From contig NC_061508.1 in the NCBI RefSeq assembly GCF_022539505.1, positions 262,886,736-262,950,735 on the forward strand: a stretch of DNA of 64,000 nt. The letters are read 5' to 3'. The number at the start of each line of letters is the position of its first letter. Position 1 is the stretch's first letter. The DNA comes from Lolium rigidum (taxonomy: Eukaryota; Streptophyta; Magnoliopsida; Poales; Poaceae). The notes below the pieces were generated by a model that saw only the letters and a list, made by a program, of their open reading frames with translations, searched no databases and was not told the DNA's origin. This document shows, piece by piece, positions 44,061-56,954 of this stretch. Made by a program: the position numbers and the translations under genes.

Positions 44061-47000
44061 TGTGACGCCCCGGAGCCGGTACCATGAGGATCCCAGCGAA
44101 CCCGCCAAAATCTGCATGATATCGATTCTGAGACGCCCTCCGACACGACGTGCGCGACGAATCACACACGTGATGTCAGAGGAATTAACGCGAGCAGCAA
44201 CATTACAACAGGTTTACAATAGAGCCCACAAGAAATATATATTACAACGACTCCAACGAGTCAAGATACAAATATACAACACGAAGATCTGAATCATACA
44301 GAAGATCAAATACGTCAGAGTACGAAAAGGATACAAATTGGACTAAGAGGACTGAAGATAATCAGTTGCATTCATAACCCTGCCCAGGCCAAGCCGGGAG
44401 GGTAACCTTGTTAACGTCGTCATCTCAAACCTGCGAAAGTCGGGCCACGGGTTGCCGACAAAAGGGAGAGGAGAGACAAAAGAGAAGAAAGGCGAGGGTA
44501 ATACCAATGGTACGTACGTGCGAGACAAGACCAACTGTGCTCGCTGGTGGGCGGTATAAACATCGCCCGGCTATATGGTGGGGCTAGCAGCAGCAAAGCT
44601 TGAACTAATTTATAGAGACACGTTACAATATCCGGCTATCAGAGAAGATGGGAGAGCGCATAAGCTAGCAGTTGTATACGCTGCAAACATAACCCATCCG
44701 ATGCATTTCCCCTTCACAAAGGGAGAAGTACTAACAAGGGCACACACGATGTTGACAAGTTTTATTAGGTAACCGTTGTAGTAATGCTAAATTACTATGC
44801 AAGTTATTAACAATTTATTAGCAGCAACATAAAGGTGTAAGTTGTTCTATGATCGAGTTATACAGCTCCAAATCATCCATAACTGCGGACACGGCTTATC
44901 GATAAGATGTACACCCTGCAGGGGTTGCCCAAATGTAACCATATATACACATGCTCGAGCCCACTTACTACAGGTGGAGCCTCACAACAAGACCGTTCCC
45001 AATGCAAGAGAAAGTTTAAGGGGAGCCACCCAACTAAGCTACGCCGATACAGATCCAGAGGTTTGCGACGGCTTCCAAGGTGGGCACTAACGATCGGCCA
45101 AGGATAAGGAGTCCCGCGTTATGAGTACAATACATAGTATAAACACCCGAAGGCAACATGAAGTAAATCGTGCATATCGTGCATATGAGCAAATAAAATC
45201 AAGGTTGTGGCTCCCAATAAACATACTCGAGGAAAGGTAGTGGGTGATGGGGGTCCCACTCCCCCACGTACGGATAGAGGGCTCAATCTCGAAACAGGGG
45301 GACATTAGCGAGACAAAGATCCGATGTTTTCGCAAAGGGGTTCAGAGATGCCACTGGTTACAATTTTAGTTGTTAACAATTAAATTAAAGGATGAGTATC
45401 TCCAATAACTGACATATCATGTGATAACCTCCCAACAAACCCAACAAATATAGAGATAACAACAGATTCCTAAATATGCGCTACGACTCGCAAAGGCTCA
45501 ACGAACAAACAACGGCAATAGGTAGCGGGTATTTAACACGGCTCATATGGGTAGCAGTGGAATATGACACGTGACTCGAAGAATCGCAACATAAGGATAG
45601 CAGGAGAATAACGAGCAAGAAACTGAAAAATAGCTGAAGGAAGTGGGCTCCCCTGTGAAAAGCTGAAGAAGAACTTCTCGAAGAACTCACCGTATCTCAC
45701 AACACTTCGTGATCCTATCCGGGAAGAAGCAAATACTGGAACACACAACAGATGCAAAACTTAAAACTACGGAAGAAGAACCGGCATGATGAATATATGA
45801 TATGCATGGCATGGCAGGAATGGTGCAATGCAACTTGTTTAATTTAAGCGGGGTCGGAATCCCGACAAACAATTATTAGATTCAAAATGTTTTTTCTACC
45901 TGCAATATTAATTGTTGATTAGCATAGGTAATTATTAGAATGAGCTAAATCAATATTAAACGGAGCGGGGAATAGGTGCGATGCAACCTACAACGACACG
46001 ACATGACGCGGGATGCAAACAATTATATGGATGGCATCTTTGAATTCATCATATTTTTCTAATAAACTTTCATATGTAAAATATTTGCATTTGAATTTGT
46101 ATTCAAATACTAGTAACAGATTTGTAAAATAAGAAAAATAAAAGGAATAGACAGAAGAGGATTTGACTGAATGGCACAGTAGCCTCCGTAGCGCTGGTCA
46201 ACAAAACAACTTATTTGTTTGGAAACTGATCCTGGGATTTGCTGGGTGGAAAAACAAAGGAAGAACAATTGGGCTGCGATGTTGGATGGTGCAAACTGTG
46301 ACTTTGGTTTCTCTTAAGCTATGTCTAGAAACGATAACTGAAGACAACTGATGGCTGCGACCTGCGCGAGGGCAGATGCAGTGAACAGAGGGTAAAATCC
46401 CCCAAAAAGAAGTATTTGCGCCTGTGAGATTAGATACTAGGATCGAAACGGATGGAAACAGAGGACCTGTCACTATGTTGCAGATCAGATCACGAGTCAA
46501 GTAGACGTGCGACGTTTGACACACACGAAGCCGGTGGCTTGGTGAAACTGAAACTAAAACTGAAACGGACGTTTTTCGGCAGTCCGGCGACACGCGGTGA
46601 CGGAACGAAGAGCGGAGACCACCAATCGGCGGTGCAGCAGTGCGAGTATGACGGGGAGAGGGAGGGGACTGGACGGTGGCTCACCGCGGCTTGAGGAAGA
46701 CAGGGAAGCATCGGGTCGCTTGGACGACGACGGACAGCGACGAAGGGAGCCGAGGCAGAGCTGCAGCTGGATGGAGAACTCCGGGTCGAGGACGGCCGGC
46801 GACGAGGCAGTGGCGCGGAAGGCAAGACCCGTCGAGGCGTTCCAGAAACAGGCGTCGCCGAGACCGGAGGTCCAACGGAGAGCAGCCAGCGGCGAGGCTC
46901 TGCGGGTGAAACAGCCGTCACCGTCGGCAGGTCCGAAAGGAGGAGAAGGAGGTCGATGGAGAGGTCCAGGAGAACGTGGAGATTACTAGCAAGCCTGTGG

Positions 47001-47544
47001 AGGGGTCGACAGCACCGGGGCATGGCCGGAGCAGCGGGCGGCGTCGTTTTCTTCCGGCGGAGCTTGGGATTTGTCTGAATTTTTCTGAACCTGTCTGGAG
47101 AATGGGAATTGGTGGCGGCGCAAGGAGGGTAAGAAGGGGAATGCGTGACTGCTTGAAGGAGATGGCAAAATTCCTGGTGCCTTCTTCTTTTTCTCACAGA
47201 TTTATTTTAGAAGAACTAGAGTAGAGAAGAAAAGGGTTTACGGGAAGGATTTGAACATTTTGGAAGAACTTGAGAAACCATGGCAATATTTGAAATAAGT
47301 TTTGCAAAATATCCAAAACATTTATTATTATCTTGGGTTTATTTTAATGTAAGAAAAGAGAGGGAAGTTTTATTAAACCATATGAGAGGTAAAAGAAAGA
47401 AAACAAATATTCCAGTAATTTTATTTTGACAAAAACTTGTAGATGATATGATGCATGCGTGGTGATGATGATGATGACTTTGGAACGACGCGAAAAAAAA
47501 GCAAAGAAGAAAAATCTAATATAGGGTTTTTCCGGGTCGTTACA
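44061..47544. mobile_element. candidate 3.5 kb LTR-like unit (solo LTR or LARD-type)
   Basis: The unit starts TGTGACGCCCCGG and ends CCGGGTCGTTACA, an inverted repeat with TG/CA termini as in LTRs. The flanking five bases TAAAA (44056-44060) and CAAAA (47545-47549) could be a duplication with one substitution. The interior has no retroelement domain. A GC-rich part (46490-47200) has long frames on both strands, rich in Ser, Pro and Arg, without recognised features. Very long LTRs of similar end sequence are known from the Sukkula LARD group in barley; this link is a guess. Confidence 0.45.
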
Positions 47545-47766
47545 CAAAAGCGAACGCTATGGGGCACACCGGATGGAATCGTGCGAAAGTGTGATCCTAC
47601 ATCTATGGTAAAACAACACTTTGAAAATACTTTTTGCAAAATATCGAGAACAAGCAAAATTTGACGCTTAGTTTAAATTTGGCTTCATTTGTGTCTGCTA
47701 TGGGGATGAGGCTTATGGAAATAGTACATGATGTGCTCAGACTTATGGAAATAGTGAATAGCTATA

Positions 47767-47841
47767 CTCCAATCCATAGTAATTATCGTGGTTTTAGTTT
47801 AAATTACTAAAATCACGAAACTTATTATGGATCGGATTGAA
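47767..47841. mobile_element. short Stowaway-like MITE, 75 bp
   Basis: CTCCAATCCATAGTAA at the left pairs with TTATTATGGATCGGATTGAA at the right, with TA on both sides. Confidence 0.65.
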
Positions 47842-47964
47842 TATATTTTAATCTGTGAACATATCTTTAGTGGCGAAGCTACACAGATATAGATGGTTGG
47901 GCAAGCTATAATAGAGTTATTTTTTGGGTACCGAGGGCCTTGCCGAGCCGACCATCGTTGCATG

Positions 47965-48290
47965 GGTGTACACCTAGGTAAAAGTCAGGCCGGGCCGGGT
48001 TTCGGGCCAAGCCCGAAAAAGCCCGAAGCTAAAATGTTAAGTCTGAACCCGTCCCGGCCCAATTGTCGGGCCTATAAATCGAGCCTGAACTCGGCCTGAA
48101 GTGGCAAAAGCCCGACCCAGCCCGAGAAGTCCGGCCCGAACGTTACCTAAATCGCAAAAACTGCAAGCCTAGTCTAGCCCAACGTTTGGGCTCAAAATTC
48201 AGGCCCGAGTCTAACCCGAAGTGCAAGCCCGACCTAGCCCGGGATTTTCGGGCCGGGCTGCCCATGCCCAGCTATACATGGGTGCTACTA
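47965..48290. repeat. GC-rich GCCCGA/CGGGCC interspersed repeat
   Basis: About 320 bases filled with GCCCGA, CGGGCC and AGGCCCGA units. It starts near GGGTGTACACCTAGG and ends near GCCCATGCCCAGC. It resembles non-autonomous hAT-like repeats of plants with such composition, but I see no firm terminal repeat or 8-base duplication. Confidence 0.4.
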
Positions 48291-48881
48291 GCGTGCTAGT
48301 CGGAGCCTTGCCGAGGCTTGCAATCGAGAAAGGCTCCTACTAGCAGAGTCTGATGATCTAACGATCTTAGTAATGGTGATCACTACAGGAAATCGGTCTA
48401 TTGCCACAAAATCTGTCACTACGTCTATTTTTCATGGAAATATATTTCAATTTTACCACGAACTCTCCGGTCGTGGTAGTAGGACGCCCATATTTCCACG
48501 ACTCTTTTTGGTCACGATAAATTTTTATTTTGTTGCGGTAGAGGACTCCTATTGCAACAAAATGTATCGTGGTTGGAATACAATGGTGATTTTTCTACAA
48601 CTAAGCTCCGTTGCGCGAGGCAACCATTCTGTTGCCTTAATTAGAGGCTACGTCTTACAACGAAAATTATGATTTTTTTCCTTAGTTGTGTCCTGCGGCA
48701 ATAACTATTGTTTACTTAGACAATTTGGGTCGTATGGTAATACGTTTACCATACTACAACAATCAGTTGCTGCTGCGAAAATAATAAATGTTTTGCAACA
48801 AAAAAGTTCACAGCGGCCGTGGCCCTTTATCAATATTGCAAAAAATTTCGGACAACAATTCATGTATGGTCCAGTATCTTA

Positions 48882-49187
48882 GTTCGGTGAGATGTTTTTT
48901 TTTGCAAGTTTTTCGCAACCATAAACCTTAAAGAGACCTCATGGGCTTGGCACCAGAGCATAATTGAAATTTATTTAGGATATATGTTCATATATGGTCC
49001 AGTATCTTCACTTTTGTTACCGTTTTTTTGACAAATTATTCTGGTCCCACCAGTCAGCAGGAGAAAAAAATAAATATGATGCTAAAATTTGGTTACAAAG
49101 GTGATCGAACACATGATCTCACAGTTCGAGCCTAGTCAACAAAGCCAGTAGAGCACAGACCAATTCATCTAAACTATTTCATCATGA
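48882..49187. other. AT-rich DNA downstream of the CACTA 2 gene, nothing seen
   Basis: Non-coding. It contains a short direct repeat CATGTATGGTCCAGTATCTT / CATATATGGTCCAGTATCTT (48861-48880 and 48991-49010). No gene or terminator is visible. Confidence 0.5.
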
Positions 49188-50290
49188 TCAGAGCAACACA
49201 AGCATACACCAGTACACATACGTGCAAACTATCATCATTTCCCTCCACTCCCTATTTCTAAGCTCCTCCATGTGCTTCTTCTGCATTTTCTTCATGTCAA
49301 TCTTCCTCTTCTCTAGCTCTTGCTCCACAGCAACAATCTTCCTCACCAGCATTGCATTGTTATCATGCAAATCACTTTCTGCAGCAATTGCCTTTTCCTG
49401 TCAATGCAAAACAATGCCAATTTAAGGGTCTATTTAACTGAATTTTGTAATTCAACTACTGTCATACAACAAAACAAGACTGAATGTACATACATGTGGA
49501 GCTTGTGCTGCCCAGCAATCGCCGGACTTCCAGTAGTACCCACCCATCACCCTCTCCCATGGATCGCCCTCCTTCCAGATGCTCCCATGGATCACATTGC
49601 GTCCAAGCGAGCCTACATTGTGTGAACCTGCTCCTCCAAGCTCACATCGGTGGGGATGGCCCGCCGCCAGCCAGTGGGTTCTGCCATTGCTGCCATCTCC
49701 TCCCCCGAAGCGAGGCGGCAGTACAGGATCATGTACTTGCGGTATAGCTTGTCGTAGCGCCACCGTGCCTGCTCCGTCGGCGCCGGCCTCACCTCCTCTA
49801 GATGATGGTCTCCGCGAGCACGTGCAGGTGGATGGCGGGCTTTCAGCACCTGCGTCCGGTCTTTGTAGCTCAGGTGATGGGGGGTTGTAGCACCATCGCC
49901 AAGCTTTTGAAGCACCGGCGGCCAGCCTTTGCAGCTCCGGCGACGGGGGTTGCAACACTGGTGGTAGGCCTTTGCAGCTCCGACGGTCGACCTTCGCAGC
50001 TCCCGCGATTAGGGGTTGCAGCACCAAGGACCGGCCTTTGCAGCGCTTGTGCTGAGGGTTGCAGCTCGACCTTCCTGATGTCGCATGGATGACCGCCTCG
50101 GCACGGCCGCCCCATTGCTGGAGCTGCATCATAACGCCGACGTGGGGCCGATGAGCTTGGATTTCGCACTCGCGTGGTGGCCCCTCGTAGCAGAGCCACT
50201 ACCCTCGCGTTGTCATCGCAGTCCTCGCCACACGCCGCTATGGCTGCCATAGTTAGTAGCACCCTTGGAGCTCAGCCCACCCAGTCCTCG
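49188..50290 (-). pseudogene. two-exon gene fragment with C-terminal coiled coil in CACTA 2
   Basis: On the minus strand an exon ends with KSGDCWAAQAPH at 49494, followed by a GTATGT donor. A 96-base intron ends in ACAG at 49398. The next exon continues in frame with EKAIAAESDLHDNN, LVRKIVAVEQELEKRKIDMK and KKHMEELRNRE, a clear heptad-type coiled coil, and stops at 49188. Upstream, the GC-rich exon (to 50290) has several competing frames: one reads KLYRKYMILYCRLASGEEMA, another holds repeated LQPPSPELQR units. Frameshifts are likely. I do not recognise the protein. It may be a CACTA accessory protein or a captured host fragment. Confidence 0.45.
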
Positions 50291-50295
50291 CATCA

Positions 50296-51899
50296 TGATA
50301 CGTCCCAAACGTATCTATAATTTCTTATGTTCCATGCTACTTTATTGATGATACTCACATGTTTTATACACATTTTATGTCATTATTATGCATTTTCCGG
50401 CACTAACCTATTGACAAGATGCCGAAGAGCCAGTTGTTGTTTTCTGCTGTTTTTGGTTTCAGAAATCCTAGTAAGGAAATATTCTCGGAATTGGACGAAA
50501 TCAACGCCCAGGGGCCTATTTTTTCACGAAGCTTCCAGAAGTCCGAAGAGGAAACGAAGTGGGGCCACGGGGCGCCGCCACACCTAGGGCGGCGCGGCCT
50601 ACAGGGGGCCCGCGTGGCCCTAGCGTGTGGGGCCCCGTGACGCCTCCCCGACCTGCCCTTCCGCCTACTTAAAGTCTTCGTCGCGAAATCCCCGCATGCG
50701 AGAGCCACGATACGGAAAACCTTCCAGAGACGCAGCCGCCGCCAATCCCATCTTGGGGGATTCGGGAGATCGCCTCCGGCACCCTGCCGGAGAGGGGAAT
50801 CATCTCCCGGAGGTCTCTTCATCGCCATGATCGCCTCCGGATCGATGTGTGAGTAGTCCACCCCTGGACTATGGGTCCATAGCAGTAGCTAGATGGTTGT
50901 CTTCTCCTCATTGTGCTATCATGTTAGATCTTGTGAGCTGCCTATCATGATCAAGATCATCTATTTGTAATGCTACATGTTGTGTTTGTTGGGATCCGAT
51001 GAATATTGAATACTATGTCAAGTTGATTATCAATCTATCATATATGTTATTTATGTTCTTGCATGCTCTCCGTTGCTAGTAGAGGCTCTGGCCAAGTTGA
51101 TACTTGTGACTCCAAGATGGGGTATTTATGCTCGATAGTGGGTTCATGCCTCCATTAAATCTGGGACAGTGACAAAAAATTCTAAGGTTGTGGATATGCT
51201 GTTGCCACTAGGGATAAAACATCGATGCTTTGTCTAAGGATATTTGTGTTGATTACATTACGCACCATACTTAATGCAATTGTCTGTTGTTTGGAACTTA
51301 ATACTGGAGGGGGTCGGATGATAACTCTGAAGGTGGACTTTTTAGGCATAGATGCATGCTTTGGATAGCGGTCTATGTACTTTGTCGTAATGCCCTGATT
51401 AAATCTCATAGTACTCATCATGATATATGTATGTGCATTGTTATGCCTTCTTTATTTGTCAATTGCCCAAGCTGTAATTTGTTCACCCAACATGCTGTTT
51501 ATCTTATGGGAGAGACACCACTAGTGAACTGTGGACCCCGGTCCTATTCTTTACATCTGAAATACAATCTACTGCAATTGTTCTTTACTTGTTCTTCGCA
51601 AACAATCATCATCATCCACACTATACATCTAATCCTTTGTTTACAGACAAGCCGGTGAGATTGACAACCTCACCGTTACGTTGGGGCAAAGTACTTTTAT
51701 TGTGTTGTGCAGGTTCCACGTTGGCGCCGGAATCCCCGGTGTTGCGCCGCACTACACTCCGCCACCATCAACCTTCAACGTGCTTCTTGACTCCTACTTG
51801 GTTCGATAAACCTTGGTTTCTTTCCGAGAGAAACTTGCTGCTGTGCGCATCACACCTTCCTCTTGGGGTTCCCAACGGACGTGTTAACTACACGCATCA
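50296..51899 (+). repeat. 5' LTR of S2
   Basis: 1604 bases, TGATACGTCCCAAACG to ACACGCATCA. Same family as the S1 LTRs, with more divergence. Frames at 50327-50861 are LTR shadows. Confidence 0.92.
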
Positions 51900-51909
51900 A
51901 GCAAATTTC

Positions 51910-51927
51910 TGGCGCCGTTGCCGGGGA
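51910..51927 (+). other. primer binding site of S2, perfect tRNA-Asp match
   Basis: TGGCGCCGTTGCCGGGGA, 10 bases after the LTR. Confidence 0.9.
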
Positions 51928-52152
51928 GATCAAGATACGCTGCAAGGGGAGTCTCCCACATCCAATCTCTTTACTTTGTTTTTGTCTTGCTTTACTTTAT
52001 TTACTTCTTTGTTTGCTCTTATATCAAAAACACACAAAAAATTAGTTGCTAGTTTTACTTTATTTACTGTCTTGTTCTCCATATTAAAAACACAAAAAAA
52101 TTAGTTACTTGCATTTACTTTATTTAGTTTGCTTTATTTACTACTACTAAAA

Positions 52153-52818
52153 ATGAGTAATCCGGAAGTTGAAGTTCGTTCATTTAAGCAACAAGAGGGA
52201 GAAAGTTTTAAAGATGCTTGGTATAGAATTAGTGATGCTCATCATAGGTGCATTAAGAAACACTCCACTATTATCCTACTTAGGAACTTTTATGTTGGTA
52301 TCTCTAGTTGGAATAGGTATGTTCTTGATACTCTTGCGGGAGGTAATTTCCTAGGCACTCCTGCTTTAGAAGCTAGTTGCATTATTGAGAGTCTAGTTGG
52401 AATACCACCTGTTAATGAAGCTAAAATTGAAATCTCTCTTGAAGATGTTATGAAAAAGTTGGAGGGCATAGAGAAAGATCTTCCAAGTATTGAGACTAAA
52501 TTGGGAATATTACTTAATAGCACTGATAAACTTGATAAATCTCTAGATGGAATTAATGAGAGAATTGCTGTTTTAGAAACTTGTGCTACTCATGATAATC
52601 GAACCCATAGGATTAGTGAACTTGAAGAAGCTATGGGAACCTTGGGTTCAACTTTTTCTTCTCTTAAGTTTAAGGAGAAAGCTTATGTGGGTAAGGAGCA
52701 AAAATTCATGTATGCCTCTAAAGTGCCTAAGCCAAAAAGCTATTATAGGCCTAAAATTGACAAAGCCCTTAGCACCACTACGGATGGGGGAGCATCTAAG
52801 ATACCTATTGATGTTTGA
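52153..52818 (+). CDS. short gag-like protein of S2, 3' end replaced by a solo LTR
   Basis: Homologue of the S1 frame at 15209-15871, starting MSNPEVEVRSFKQQEGESF. It has the same gag-like N-terminal part, coiled-coil-like middle and basic KVPKPKSYYRPK region. I prefer the ATG at 52153 to the upstream one at 52129 because S1 starts at the matching methionine. The solo LTR inserted at 52816 supplies TGA as the next codon, so the protein ends 221 codons in. The original last eight codons and stop lie at 54334-54360. The frame is otherwise open. Confidence 0.65.
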   Translation: MSNPEVEVRSFKQQEGESFKDAWYRISDAHHRCIKKHSTIILLRNFYVGISSWNRYVLDTLAGGNFLGTPALEASCIIESLVGIPPVNEAKIEISLEDVMKKLEGIEKDLPSIETKLGILLNSTDKLDKSLDGINERIAVLETCATHDNRTHRISELEEAMGTLGSTFSSLKFKEKAYVGKEQKFMYASKVPKPKSYYRPKIDKALSTTTDGGASKIPIDV

Positions 52819-54328
52819 TACGTCCCCGACGTATCCATAATTTATGTTGTTCCATGCTTGTTTTATGACAATACTTACATGTTTTGCTTGCACTTTATGA
52901 TGATTTCATGCATTTTCCGGAACTAACCTATTAACAAGATGCCACGGTGCCGGTTCTATTTTCTGCTGTTTTTGGTTCCGAAAGGTCTGTTCGGGCAATA
53001 TTCTCGGAATTCGACGAAACGAAGACCAAACCTCCTATTTTTCCCGGAAGCGTCCAGAACACCGAAGAAGAGTCGGAGAGGGGCCGGAGGGCCACCACAC
53101 CATAGGGCGGCGCGGCCCGGCTCGGGCCCGCGCCGGCTCGTGGTGTGGCGCCCCAGGTGCCCCCTCGCGCCGCCTCTTCGCCTATAAAATCCCTTTCGAC
53201 CTAAAAACACCGTAACTCCGGACGAAACTCCGAGAAAGACTCCGGGGCGCCGCCACCATCGCGAAACTCCAATTCGGGGGACGAAGTCTCTGTCCCGGCA
53301 CCCTGCCGGGACGGGGAAGTGCCCCGGAAGCCATCTCCATCAACGCCATCGCCTCCATCATGCTCCGTGAGTAGTTCCCCCATGGACTACGGGTTCTAGC
53401 CGTAGCTAGTTGGTATTCTCTCCCCCATGTACTTCAATACAATGATCTCATGAGCTGCCTTACATGATTGAGATTCATCCGATGTAATCGGTGTTGTGTT
53501 TGTCGGGATCCGATGGATTGTTACGTTATGATTGTCTATCTACAAAGTTTATGAAGTTATTGTTGCTGCAATCTTGTTGTGTTTAATGCTTGTCACTAGG
53601 GCCCGAGTGGCATGATCTTAGATTTGAGCTCTATAATTATTGCTTAGATTGTATCTACAAGTTGTATGCACATGTCACTGTCCGGAACCAAAGGCCCCGA
53701 AGTGACAGAAATCGGGACAACCGGAGGGGATGGTAGTGATGTGAGGGACACATGTTTTCACGGAGTGTTAATGCTTTGCTCCGGTGCTCTATTAAAAGGA
53801 GTACCTTAATTTCCAGTAGTTTCCCTTGAGGCCCGGCTGCCACCGGCTGGTAGGACAAAAGATGTTGTGCAAGTTTCTCATCGCGAGCACGTACGACTAT
53901 AATTGGAAAACATGCCTACATGATTAATGATCTTGATATTCTGTCTTAATGCTATTTCAATCCTATCAATTGCCCGACGGTAATTTGTTCACCCAACACT
54001 TGTTATTGGAGAGTTGCCACTAGTGTAGATAGCTGGGAACCCCGGTCCATCTTTCATCATCATATACTCGTTCTACATGTCAACTTGTTTTACGGTGCCA
54101 TTGCTCTCATACTACTATTACTGCTGCTGTGTTACTGTTACTATTGCCCTCATATCACTGCTACTTTCACATCACCCCTGTTACTAGTGCTTTTCCAGGT
54201 GCAGCTGAATTGACAACTCAGTTGTTAAGGCTTATAAGTATTCTTTACCTCCCCTTGTGTCGAATCAATAAATTTGGGTTTTACTTCCCTCGAAGACTGT
54301 TGCGATCCCCTATACTTGTGGGTCATCA
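52816..54328 (+). mobile_element. W3: W-type solo LTR
   Basis: A single LTR of 1513 bases, TGATACGTCCCCGACG to CTTGTGGGTCATCA, with target-site duplication ATGTT at 52811-52815 and 54329-54333. A TATA box CTATAAAAT is at 53182-53190. No internal sequence or second LTR is present, so it arose by LTR-LTR recombination. Confidence 0.92.
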
Positions 54329-54360
54329 ATGTTGATGCTTCGTCTCTTGACAATACTTGA

Positions 54361-56954
54361 TTCACACTTTCTGCGCCTAACTGAAAGGCGTTAAAGAAAA
54401 GCGCTTATGGGAGACAATCCATTATTTTACCTCTGCACTTTATTTTATATTTGAGTCTTGGAAGTTGTTATTACTGTAGCAACCTCTCCTTATCTTTATT
54501 TTAATGCATTGTTGTGCCAAGTAAAGTCTTTGATAGTAAAGTCAATACTAGATTTGGATTCTCTGCGAGGAACAGATTTCTTGCTGTCACGAATTTGAGC
54601 AGTAGTATCTGTAGAAAATTTATAAAAATCTGCCAATTTACGTGCGTGATCCTCAGATATGTACGCAAATTTCATTCAATTTGGGCATTTTCATCTGAGC
54701 AAGTCTGGTGCCTCTTAAAAATTCGTCTTTACGGATCGTTCTGTTTTTGACAGATTCTGCCTTTTATTTCGCATTGCCTGTTTTGCTATGTTTGATGGAT
54801 TTCTTTGTTCCATTAACTTTCAGTAGCTTTGTGCAATGTCCAGAAGTGTTAAGAATGATTATGTCACCTCTGAATATATGAATTATGCACTGATCCTCTA
54901 ATGAGTTTGTTTTGAGTTTGGTGTGGAGGAAGTTTTCAAGGGTCAAGAGAGGAGGATGATACAATATGATCAAGAAGAGTGAAAAGTCTAAGCTTGGGGA
55001 TGCCCCCGTGGTTCATCCCTGCATATTTTAAGAAGACTCAAGCATCTAAGCTTGGGGATGCCCAAGGCATCCCTTCTTCGTCGACAACTTATCAGGTTCC
55101 TCTAGTGAAACTATATTTTTATTCCGTCACATCTTATGTGCTTTACTTGGAGCGTCTGTTTGTTTTTGTTTTTGTTTTTGTTTGAATAAATTCGGATCCT
55201 AGCATTCTTTGTTTGGGAGAGAGACACGCTCCGCTGTTTCGTATGAACACATATGTTCTTAGCTTTATCTTTAATGTTCATTGCGAAAGTTGAACTACTT
55301 CATTCATTGCTATATGGTTGGAAACGGAAAATGCCGCATGTGGTAAATGGTATAATGTCTTGAATAATTTGATACTTGGCAATTGTTGTGCTCATATAGA
55401 TCATGTTTAAGCTCGTGCATCATGTACCTTGTACCCATTAATGAATAACTACATAGAGCTTGTTAAAATTTGGTTTGCATGATTAGTTTCTCTAGAGTCT
55501 AGATATTTTCTGGTTGAGGTGTTTGAACAACAAGGAGACAATATAAAGTCTTATAATAGTTACAATATGTTCATATGTGAGTTTTGCTGCACCGTTTTAT
55601 ACTTGAGTTTGCTTCAAACAACCTTGCTAGCCTAGCCTTGTATTGAGAGGAATTCTTCTCGTGCATCCAAATCCTTGAGCCAATAACCATGCCATTTGTG
55701 TCCACCATACCTACCTACTACATGGTATTTCTCCGCCATTCCAAAGTAAATTACTTGAGTGCTACCTTTAAATTTCTATCCTTTGTCTTTGCAATACATA
55801 GCTCATGGGAAAAATAGCTTAAAAACTATTGTGGTGAAGAATATGTACTTATGTGTCTTATTTCTTAATAAGTTGCTTGTTGAGCGGTAACCATGTTTCT
55901 TGGGACGCCATCAACTCTTTTACCTTTGTTGAATATCATGTGAGTTGCTATGCATGTTCGTCTTGTCTGAAGTAAGGGCGATTTTCATGATCAAATGGTT
56001 TGAGTATGCATACTGTTAGACAAGAACATTGGGCCGCTAACTAAAGCCATGATTCATGGTGGAAGTTTCGAGTTTGGACAATCAATCCTCAATCTCTTAT
56101 GAGAATATTAACTGTTGTTGAATGCTTATGCATTAAAGAGGAGTCCATTATCCGTTGTCTATGTTGTCCGGTATGGATGTCTAAGTTGAGAATAATCAAA
56201 AGCGAGAAATCCAATGCGAACTTTCTCCTTAGACCTTTGTACAGGCGGCATAGAGGTACCCCTTTGTGACACTTGGTTGAAACATATGCTATGCAATGAT
56301 AATCCATGTTAATCCAAGCTAATTAGGACAAGGTGCGAGCACTATTGGTATACTATGCATGAGGCTTGTAACTTATAGGATATCTTATACATAACACATA
56401 TGATTTATTACTACCGTTGATAAAATTGTTTCTTGTTTTCAAAATGAAAAGCTCTAGCACAAATATAGTAATCCATGCTTCCCTCTGCGAAGGGCCTATC
56501 TTCTACTTTATTGTTGAGTCAGTTTGCCTATTCTTTCTATCCCAGAAGCAAACACTTGTGTTAACTGTGTGCATTGATTCTTACATGTTTACCTATTGCA
56601 CTTGTTATATTACTTTGTGTTGACAATTATCCATGAGATATATATGTTGAAGTTGAAAGCAACCGCTGAAACTTATATCTTCCTTTGTGTTGCTTCAATG
56701 TCTTTACTTTGAATTTATTGCTTTATGAGTAACTCTTATGCAAGTCTTATTGATGCTTGTCTTGAAAGTATTATTCATGAAAAGTCTTTGCTATACGATT
56801 CATTTGTTTACTCATTATCTTCATCATTGCTTCGAATCGCTGCATTCATCTCATATGCTTTACAATAGTATGATCAATATTATGATAGCATGTCACTTCA
56901 GAAATTAACTTTGTTATCGTTTACCTACTCGAGGGCGAGTAGGAACTAAGCTTG
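54361..56954 (+). other. non-coding 3' region of S2
   Basis: No gene is supported. TAAGCTTGGGGATGCC, the polypurine-type motif, occurs at 54989-55004 and 55047-55062. The real tract, expected near 56949, is truncated to AAGCTTG. Confidence 0.75.

Noticed and set aside
46490..47224. Long Ser/Pro-rich and Arg-rich frames on opposite strands
   Set aside because: Both strands are open over the same GC-rich stretch, with no recognisable domain, inside a candidate LTR-like unit.
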